A stretch of DNA of 64,000 nt from Diogma glabrata (lineage: Eukaryota; Arthropoda; Insecta; Diptera; Cylindrotomidae): assembly GCA_963693315.1 (NCBI GenBank), contig OY856188.1, positions 196,372,379-196,436,378 of the forward strand, in the 5' to 3' direction. Positions 57,614 to 64,000 of this stretch are shown here, piece after piece (position 1 is the first letter of the stretch; each line of letters begins with the position of its first letter). The position numbers were made by a program, and so were the translations under genes. The notes beneath the pieces are model-generated. The model had not been told where the DNA came from. It did not search any database and saw only the letters and a program-made list of their open reading frames with translations.

Positions 57614-58985
57614 GAGGAAATAAAGCACAAAAATAGGCCAAACCTAAGCAAATTGGCAGAGTAAGATGGATCGAGAGGCGGTTTTTTGCATTCGATTCAA
57701 GAAGCCGCCAGAAAAGTTTGTGAACATAGCCACTTTTCGGCAAAAAACCTCTGGAGTACCTAGGGGCTAGGGCGGGTTATATACACCTCATCTCCTTGAA
57801 CTTTCCATAAATTCAGCTCGAAATTGATCGAAGCTCGTTACCCGGGGGTTTTTGAGGTCGCTGAACACGAATATGATATCGGCGATGACCTTCGGAGTAC
57901 CTAGGTCCCAGGGTAGGTATGTCTAACTCATCTCCTGGAACTTTACATTAATTCAGCTCGAAATTGATCAAAGCTCGTTGCTGGGGGGGGGGGGGGGGTT
58001 TGGGGCCGCTGAACACGAATATGATGTCTGAGATAATCTTCGGAGTACTTAGGGACCAGGGCGGGCTATATACACCTCTTCTCCTGGAACTTTCCATAAA
58101 TACAGCTCGATAAATAAATACAAATAAATAAATACAACTTTCCATAAATATCCGGCTCACCCCATATTATGAGCTTAATATTTTGTGCATGCAAAAAAGA
58201 CTGTGTAATACTTGTGGATGCCGAAAGCACGGATTAGCATGCAATATTGCATGTAAAAATTGTGCAGGGTCAAACTGCACGAACATGCAAAAATTTACGG
58301 AATCACAATCTTCAGAAAATCTGGACGAAGCTTTTCTGGATGAAGAAAATAAGTGCAAGAAAGAAACGAAAATTAATAAATTGTGTAAATCGAAATAAAT
58401 AAAACATTTGTATTATAAAGACTTTACGGCTTTTTTTCCTTTATTATATTCATCGCATAAATAAGATATAAATAAATAATGTTTAAGGTTACTGAAGTTC
58501 GAGCCCTAGGTACTCCGGGGGTCATCATCGACATCATATTTGTGTTCAGCGGCCCTAAACCCCCCCGAGTAACGAGCTTCGATCAATTTCTTGCTGTATT
58601 TATGGAAAGTTCCAGGAGATGAGGTGTATATAACCCGCCCTGGCCCCTAGGTACTCCGAAGGTCATCGCAGACATCATATTCGTGTTCAGCGGCCCCAAA
58701 AACCCCCGAGTAACGAGCTTTGATCAATTTCGAGCTGAATTTATGAAAAGTTCCATGAGATGAGTGAGACATACCCGTCATGGGCGCTAGGTGCTCCGAG
58801 GGCCATCGCCGACATCATATTCGTGTATATAACCCGCCCTGGCCCCTAGGTACTCCAAAGGTTTTTTGCCGAAAAGTGGCTATGTTCACAAACTTTCCTG
58901 ACGGCTTCCTGAATCGAATGCAAAAACCCGCATCTCGATCCATCTTACTCTGCCAATTTGCTTAGGGTTAGTGCTTTATTTCCTC
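57614..58985. mobile_element. Inverted-repeat element with tandem ~145-bp units in both arms and a cysteine-rich ORF in the loop
   Basis: Ends GAGGAAATAAAGCAC and its exact complement, followed on both sides by CTAAGCAAATTGGCAGAGTA and AGATGGATCGAGA. Each arm contains units starting GGAGTACCTAGG (57753, 57894, 58042; complements at 58512, 58653, 58791 and 58849) with CAGCTCGAAATTGATC and GCTGAACACGAATATGAT. The ~0.35-kb loop holds the ORF 58183-58398. A 17-G run lies near 57984-58000. The units are less AT-rich than the surroundings. Confidence 0.75.
58183..58398 (+). CDS. Cysteine-rich CXC (tesmin/TSO1-like) domain ORF
   Basis: A 71-codon ORF. Residues 6-35 read RLCNTCGCRKHGLACN and CKNCAGSNCTN, i.e. 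the CxCxKxxxxCxxxCxxCxGxxCxN spacing of a CXC (CRC/tesmin-like) zinc-binding domain. In insects such domains often end transposon-encoded proteins. The tail is acidic then lysine-rich (NKCKKETKINKLCKSK) and ends at TAA, followed by AATAAA at 58395-58400. Probably the terminal exon of a protein encoded by the element whose other parts are lost; no upstream coding is visible in the loop. Confidence 0.5.
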   Translation: MCMQKRLCNTCGCRKHGLACNIACKNCAGSNCTNMQKFTESQSSENLDEAFLDEENKCKKETKINKLCKSK

Positions 58986-59149
58986 AACTATTTTTCAACT
59001 TAAAATTACAAAACTGATTGACAAAAATTATCATTGAAAATTTCATATAAAAAAATTTATTTTCATTCCAAAACAACAAAAATAAAATTTGAGAAACAAT
59101 GAATTCATTCTTCCTTAAAAAATGAAACGACAATAACCAACAAAAAACC

Positions 59150-59480
59150 AAAACAAATTAAAAAAGAAGAAAACAACAACAAAAAATTAAAAATAAACTG
59201 AATAACCACAAAATATTTCTTCAATCCAAAAAATTGAAGAAAATATTCTCGGTGTCATAAAAATCTATTTCGTCTATTTTCGTTTTCGATTGATTGACAA
59301 GAGAGAAAACCGAAACAAATTAAAAAAGGAACAAAACAACAACAAAAAGTAAAAATAAACTGAAAAACCACGAAATATTTCTTTGTCTTTCTTTTTTTCT
59401 TTTTTAAATCCAAAAGATTGAAGAAAATATTGTAGGTGTCATAAAAATCTATTTCGTTTATTTTCGTTTTCGATTGATTG
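59150..59480. repeat. ~160-bp tandem duplication at the right end of the TTAA element
   Basis: ACAAATTAAAAAAG...AACAACAACAAAAA...GTGTCATAAAAATCTATTTCG and TTTTCGTTTTCGATTGATTG occur twice, offset by about 160 bp (59154 and 59315), with small differences. Confidence 0.6.
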
Positions 59481-59873
59481 TCAATTTGATTGTAGGTCTG
59501 TAGCTTGCTTAAAGAAAACGTAAAACTTTGACATTAAAATCTTGAAAATATGTATTTAATCATTTTATACCTAATATAATATAATTATTATTATGATTTT
59601 AATATGGAAATCAATTAATTTGATAATCGGTTTTAAACCGGTTGAATTTGCAGATGAAATCATCTGACAATTTTCTAGCAGTTAATTAGTAAACCAAATA
59701 ATTTTTCAAAAAGTCAGTTGCTATCAGCTAACTTTTCTTGCAGTTTTTATATCTATCTCGCGCATGCTGTCCCTCTTTTTCTCATACAAAATATTTTTCA
59801 TCAACTTTTCAGATTATGGTAACTGCAAAATTGATTATGGGAGCTGAATTTAATTTGTGTGTAATAGCACCAT

Positions 59874-60137
59874 AATGGCCGTGGCCCATTTCTCAAAAAT
59901 GCCGATGAAATTGAAATTTTGACGTTTCTCGCTGAAATATTAGTTTTTGTTTTGCTTTATTTTCTTCCACAAAAATTAAATTACGAAAAAATAATTATTG
60001 AAAAACAAATTTTATTTGAATTTCAACACAATCTGTCTAAATTTACTCAAGTAGGATAGCAGAGTAAATTGAAATTTTTTAGTCGATTTGCAGATTCAAT
60101 TTCAATTTCAATTTCATCGAGAAATGGGCCACCAGCC
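59874..60137. mobile_element. 264-bp MITE with 11-bp direct repeats
   Basis: GTGGCCCATTTCTC and GATGAAATTGAAATT at the left are mirrored by AATTTCAATTTCATCGAGAA and ATGGGCCAC at the right. AATAGCACCAT occurs at 59863-59873 and 60138-60148. A 9-11-bp duplication suggests a Mutator-like MITE. It landed at the very end of family D copy 2. Confidence 0.68.
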
Positions 60138-61669
60138 AATAGCACCATTTTTATTCCATTTTCTATGTTTGTCTATGAATTTATCGTGGTGTAGCACAAT
60201 GTTTTCGATGTCTGTTTTCGATGTATTAAATAAGAAAAGATTAAACTACTACCGAAGAAATTTTGCAGAAATTTAAATTTATATTACACGACAAACAAAA
60301 AATACAATTTAAAACAATATATATAATAAGCTTGAATTTATAAATTTTCAAAGTCAATAATATTCGTAGTTTCTCAAGCTTAGCTAAGACACAAAAAACA
60401 AAGCATACAATTAATAAACATAGAATTCAACATAAAAACAAGTTGTATAAGAATATCAAACAGTTGTATCAAAAAGAAAACGTATTTCTTTTTTTAATTT
60501 TCTTTGTTTTATGGCGTCCCGTCCTTCACATGGAAATTTTTTATAGTTAAATTTCATTCGTTTGTTAATTAAAAAGTGTGTGTTCTTTTGTAAGAGAAAG
60601 CTTGTATGAAATTAAATAAACAACATTAATTTAGTTATCTTTTTGAAAATTGTGGATTTGAAAATAATTTAGGTATTTATTATTGTTAATTATATGATTT
60701 ACAATTTGTATTCAATTATTTTTTTTTGATGAAAAGCAATGAAAGAAAAAGTTGAATGAAAATAAAAATGCCGCCAATGAACTATTACATATATAGAGTT
60801 GAATGTCAGTTATTTTATTGTTTAAAAAAATTCTTTGTGTTTTGATTTTGATAATATAAACAAATATCTACAAGACGCTTTGTAAATAATTAAAGTGATT
60901 AGGGATTATATATTAATTTTATTTCATGGGTTTTATTGACGAAGCGTCATATTCATATTTAATGAATGAGCATTTGGCCTGGTCAAGATTTTCTTTATAT
61001 ATAATTAAACTAGGGATCTATTTTTCTTTTATTAATATTTACAATAATCTGTTTAAAAGCAATATTGGTTTGATATTTTTTTCGAAAGGGAAAATAGGTG
61101 ATTGGAAAGCAAGTGTATTATTGTACGACTGAGTTGATTTTGTTTTTGCGGAAACTACGTTCATATGTATAGGAATTAGTTGAATTTTTTTTTGACAATA
61201 CATATTTAATTAGAGGAAAAAAAATGTAATTGGTTACGATATATTTGTATCAAAAACACAATATTGATTGTGGTAAAAAGGAATAAGGAAGCACTGTCTT
61301 TGGTATGCCTAGTTTTTGCCTTGTCTAAAAGCATTTTTCTTACTTTGACTCCTTTGTGCTAATAACAGGCTAGGCGTGGTTTCACATTAACATCTTAAAA
61401 TAAATCTTGATTAAATCGAATAAAATATTCTATATCTGTATATGTAGTTGTTGCGGTTAATTTATATAATCTAAAACAAAAATAAATCAAAACCGAGTTT
61501 ATTCTATTTTAGAATAATTTATTTCTATTCTCTTATAGAAAATTAGAAAGAAATTTATAGAGCAGATTTGAATGACAATATATCACTATAATTACAATAT
61601 TTTGGTTGAATAATTTTATTCCCACCTATTTTTTCATTCTCAATAATCATGAAATTATATATATTACAG
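60138..61669. other. AT-rich region upstream of the CaaX gene exon
   Basis: Probably holds an intron, and perhaps the 5' UTR exon or promoter, of the downstream gene: the sequence ends TATATATTACAG, a good splice acceptor. No upstream exon could be picked out. Confidence 0.4.
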
Positions 61670-61671
61670 AA

Positions 61672-63330
61672 ATGAGTCAACCATCCAAAGCACGTAACAG
61701 CTCATTAACTCTTAGTAATAATACTGTAAATAAAGGAAAGCAAACCGAAACAAATAAAGATGCGAATTCTAAAACTCTTAATACTAAAGACACACTAAAA
61801 CACAATGATGCAACGATTGATAAATTAAAAAACTCAGCGAAAGGGGGAAAAGTTATCGAAAAATCAATCACAAAAGATGAAGAAAAAGAAAAGACTAACA
61901 AAAAGAGTGATGATAAAGATAAATCTGGAAAGTCAACCCCACCAACACCCAGTAAAAATGAGTCTAAAACAAATTCTGCTAAAACAGTGGAGAATGAAAA
62001 GGTAACAAATGGTGGACATAAAACGAACGAACAAACCGCTGAGGAAATAAAAACTCGTGAAAGTTCTAGAGTAAAAGCATTAAAAGATAAAACCGGTGAT
62101 GTTGCAGCAAATGGTATTTCGAGTGAAACAAAATCATCGGAAACATCGGTTAAGGACTCAAAAGCAAAAGAAACAACAAAAGAAATTCCAAAAACTGAAA
62201 AAGACATTGTAGAAACTACGTCAAAAGAGGCTACAAAAGACAATAACAAAAAACTAACAAAACAACCCAACAAGGAAGTTAAAGAAAAAGTTGATGAAAT
62301 CACTAATAATACCACCCCAAAAGAATCTTCAATTGATGATCATAAACAGAATAAAAAAGAAACTGGAAATATTGAACCACCAACCGATACCACCAAAACA
62401 TCAGAATTAAAAATCGCAACTCCCAAGAAACCAAAAGATCAAAATGAAAAAATTGTTTGGGATTGTGAAGAAATGGAATCTTTGATGATGCAAGTTGACT
62501 ATGAAGCTTCAAAAACTCCGAAATCTCAACCAACTGGAAAAGTATTAAAACTACGTGATGAACCACCATCAGGTACAAAACCACGTTATAGTCCATACAA
62601 AAATTTTTTAAGTTCCGGCCAACCAGAGAAAAAGAATTTCAGTACAATTGTCAACTTAAGTACCGTTAGTTCCGATTCTTCGAACACTATACCATTATCT
62701 GGCATAACGAGAACACCAGATAAAAGTTATACTGCTGGAATTCGTTCGGTTTCTGGTAGACGAAGTACACGTCGATATCAAGAATCAAATATTCATAAAA
62801 TTTATCCAGAATCATATCGTAAACTAAACGAATCAAGTCTCAATGTAACAGTTGGATCAGATAGACAAAATTATAGTTTTCGATCAGAAGACACATCGAT
62901 TCGATCACGTAAACGTTTCACTACCGATAAGGGCTTCATTGCAGACAATCCAGAAAGTCCAAAACGTGTACGTTTAGATTTGAGTGGTTTTCTTGGATTT
63001 GTTGCAAGTCCAGTTACATTACTAAAACAACAATTATCTCGTGTCAAATTACAAAGTAGTACACCCAGAGAAAAGGATTTAGATTGTTCAGATGATGAAA
63101 TCGTTGATACAGAGAATATATCATGTATGGGAGTTACTAATGAAATAATTGATGAACCAATTGCTGATGTTAAAGAAGACGAACAGCCTGTCATAGATGA
63201 TATTGAGATTAATGACCTTGATGATAAATTGTTGTTTAAAGAAAATGAGGAGAAACTTGTAGAAACTGCTACGATCATCGATCAACCAAAAGATGCTATC
63301 AAAAAGAAATGGAATTGTATTGTTATGTAA
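61672..63330 (+). CDS. Disordered CaaX-box protein, probable nuclear/membrane protein
   Basis: Start chosen at the ATG of MSQPSKARNS, two bases after a TATATATTACAG acceptor; the open frame back to 61606 is intronic. 552 residues. 1-255: low-complexity Lys/Thr/Ser/Glu. ~259-280: a more ordered IVWDCEEMESLMMQVDYEAS. ~300-400: basic, Ser/Tyr-rich (RYSPYKNFL, SVSGRRSTRRYQ). ~429: SPKRVRLDL, a likely nuclear localisation signal, then a hydrophobic FLGFVASPVTLLKQQL. ~465-535: acidic. The end KKKWNCIVM is a polybasic CaaX box whose terminal Met predicts farnesylation. The layout (NLS plus farnesylated tail, ~550 residues) recalls insect nuclear-envelope proteins such as Kugelkern, but no homology is demonstrated. 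No transposon features; AATAAA downstream. Confidence 0.8.
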   Translation: MSQPSKARNSSLTLSNNTVNKGKQTETNKDANSKTLNTKDTLKHNDATIDKLKNSAKGGKVIEKSITKDEEKEKTNKKSDDKDKSGKSTPPTPSKNESKTNSAKTVENEKVTNGGHKTNEQTAEEIKTRESSRVKALKDKTGDVAANGISSETKSSETSVKDSKAKETTKEIPKTEKDIVETTSKEATKDNNKKLTKQPNKEVKEKVDEITNNTTPKESSIDDHKQNKKETGNIEPPTDTTKTSELKIATPKKPKDQNEKIVWDCEEMESLMMQVDYEASKTPKSQPTGKVLKLRDEPPSGTKPRYSPYKNFLSSGQPEKKNFSTIVNLSTVSSDSSNTIPLSGITRTPDKSYTAGIRSVSGRRSTRRYQESNIHKIYPESYRKLNESSLNVTVGSDRQNYSFRSEDTSIRSRKRFTTDKGFIADNPESPKRVRLDLSGFLGFVASPVTLLKQQLSRVKLQSSTPREKDLDCSDDEIVDTENISCMGVTNEIIDEPIADVKEDEQPVIDDIEINDLDDKLLFKENEEKLVETATIIDQPKDAIKKKWNCIVM

Positions 63331-63543
63331 AAAATTTGACTCGATAAGTTTTAGTTAGTTGCATTATTATTCTTTTTAACAATTTTAAACAATTAAGTAT
63401 GCTCAAATTTATGATGCATCCATTATAATTTTTATTATATCTTTTAATATAATTTAAGAAAAAAGTTTAAAAACGAAATATTTAATGTAATATTCCTGTT
63501 TTTATAACGAAAAGCAACACATACAAACAATATTATTATTACG

Positions 63544-63549
63544 AATAAA
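63544..63549 (+). terminator. Polyadenylation signal AATAAA
   Basis: First canonical AATAAA in the ~215 nt after the CaaX gene stop, in an AT-rich 3' UTR; the likely cleavage region is just downstream. Confidence 0.5.
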
Positions 63550-64000
63550 GATTCATTTATCTAGTTATTGGTTTGACATACGAGATCGTGAAATTTTTAC
63601 AACACAAATTTGGAGCTTAAGAGAAATATCTTCAAAAAGCAATTGTAACTCCAATTTTGATTATACAAACATTGCATCAAGTGAATCTGAGTGTACACTG
63701 TACAGGCATATCTCAATCGAAACTGGTTATTCCTAAAGTCCCTCAGATTTTTCTCATTCATCCAAGAACCGCGAAATTAGCCTTCCTAAAATTAAAACTC
63801 GTGTAATGTAATACACGACTCAACAACGTTTTCGATAAACACATAAAATCCCTTGAAGTTAAGTAGTCTATTTGTTAAGAGGCTTCTCCCCTTGGGGGAT
63901 TCGAATCCTGATCAAAGTAATTTGAAACGAAACAATTATTAATCGTTCAATGAACTTATAATTAATTGTCTTGATAAAACAATGTTTTCCTTTGTTGTTT
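63550..64000. other. Intergenic end of the window
   Basis: No gene recognised. GGGATTCGAATCCTGATC near 63896 looks like a lone pol III B-box without an A-box. Confidence 0.4.

Larger units (their letters stand above)
53621..59508. mobile_element. 5.9-kb TTAA-flanked composite element
   Basis: TTAA at 53617-53620 and 59509-59512 flanks inverted ends sharing GCTACAGACCTACAATC and TTGACAAT (left G-T-A-T, right complement G-C-A-A before GCTACAG). Removing it restores the family D sequence around a single TTAA. TTAA targeting is typical of piggyBac and Kolobok groups, but no such transposase is recognised. Contents: a LINE endonuclease piece, a Helitron helicase piece, an exon-like ORF, a TIR element (56824-57530) and an inverted-repeat element with a cysteine-rich ORF (57614-58985). 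Confidence 0.72.
51919..59871 (-). mobile_element. Family D MITE, copy 2, expanded by insertions
   Basis: Three blocks are the reverse complement of copy 1 in correct order: 51919-52170 (right-half sequence), ~53545-53620 (middle: GTAGCTTGTACAAGAAGAAA, GTGAATCGAAAATAC) and 59509-59871 (left-half: GGTTTTAAACCGGTTGAATT, ending GTGTGTAATAGCACC). Elements 52173-53543 and 53621-59508 separate them. Copies 1 and 2 abut tail to tail. Confidence 0.78.

Noticed and set aside
61677..62315. 212-codon antisense ORF over the CaaX gene
   Set aside because: Ser/Phe/Val-rich shadow of the Lys/Thr/Glu-rich sense codons; no independent signals.
63880..63915. Possible tRNA gene or SINE around GGGATTCGAATCC
   Set aside because: A B-box-like string only; no A-box at suitable spacing and no clover-leaf.

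Overview
The window is AT-rich eukaryotic DNA from an arthropod, most likely an insect. The evidence is a spliced NPC1-family gene with short GT-AG introns, and an arthropod-style mix of mobile elements (Gypsy, BEL/Pao, Jockey/CR1-like and RTE-like LINEs, hAT, Helitron, many MITEs). The order cannot be fixed by eye. There is no bacterial-type gene organisation, no CRISPR array and no rRNA.

Only two convincing host genes are visible, one near each end. At 154-9045 (minus strand) lie 15 consecutive coding exons of an NPC1-type sterol transporter. The exons join in frame for about 1,250 codons, and only the first exon with the ATG is missing. At 61670-63330 (plus strand) is the last coding exon of a 552-residue disordered protein. 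It has a basic nuclear-localisation-like stretch and a C-terminal CaaX box (CIVM), and looks like a farnesylated nuclear or membrane protein.

The ~52 kb between them is a nested mobile-element landscape. 9.3-10.3 kb: hAT and LINE ends. 10.7-14.8 kb: a tandem-rich repeat (family A) split by a hAT element with an 8-bp target duplication. 14.8-21.4 kb: a long-terminal-inverted-repeat element that contains a 3-kb TIR element (itself holding a LINE) and an inverted dimer of a 0.65-kb repeat. 21.8-28.9 kb: a satellite-like TIR element and a 6.77-kb near-perfect palindrome. 28.9-30.2 kb: the 3' part of the family A copy. 32-39.7 kb: LINE relics, a SINE piece, a TA-flanked MITE and a 2.2-kb hairpin element. 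40.2-46.3 kb: a Gypsy gag-pol cut in two by a hAT transposon with an exact 8-bp duplication. 46.5-50.8 kb: LINE, Gypsy and BEL gag fragments. 51.2-60.1 kb: a ~0.7-kb MITE pair, one member inflated to ~8 kb by later insertions, including a 5.9-kb element flanked by TTAA.

Two hundred Ns (39986-40185) hide the Gypsy region downstream of RNase H. No wholly new biochemical system can be demonstrated. The most unusual items are the large palindrome with inverted fold-back copies at its centre and end, the TTAA-flanked 5.9-kb composite with a CXC-type cysteine-rich ORF and an unidentified exon-like ORF, and TIRs built from short degenerate words in two element families. Alignment statements are by-eye comparisons; no database search was run.
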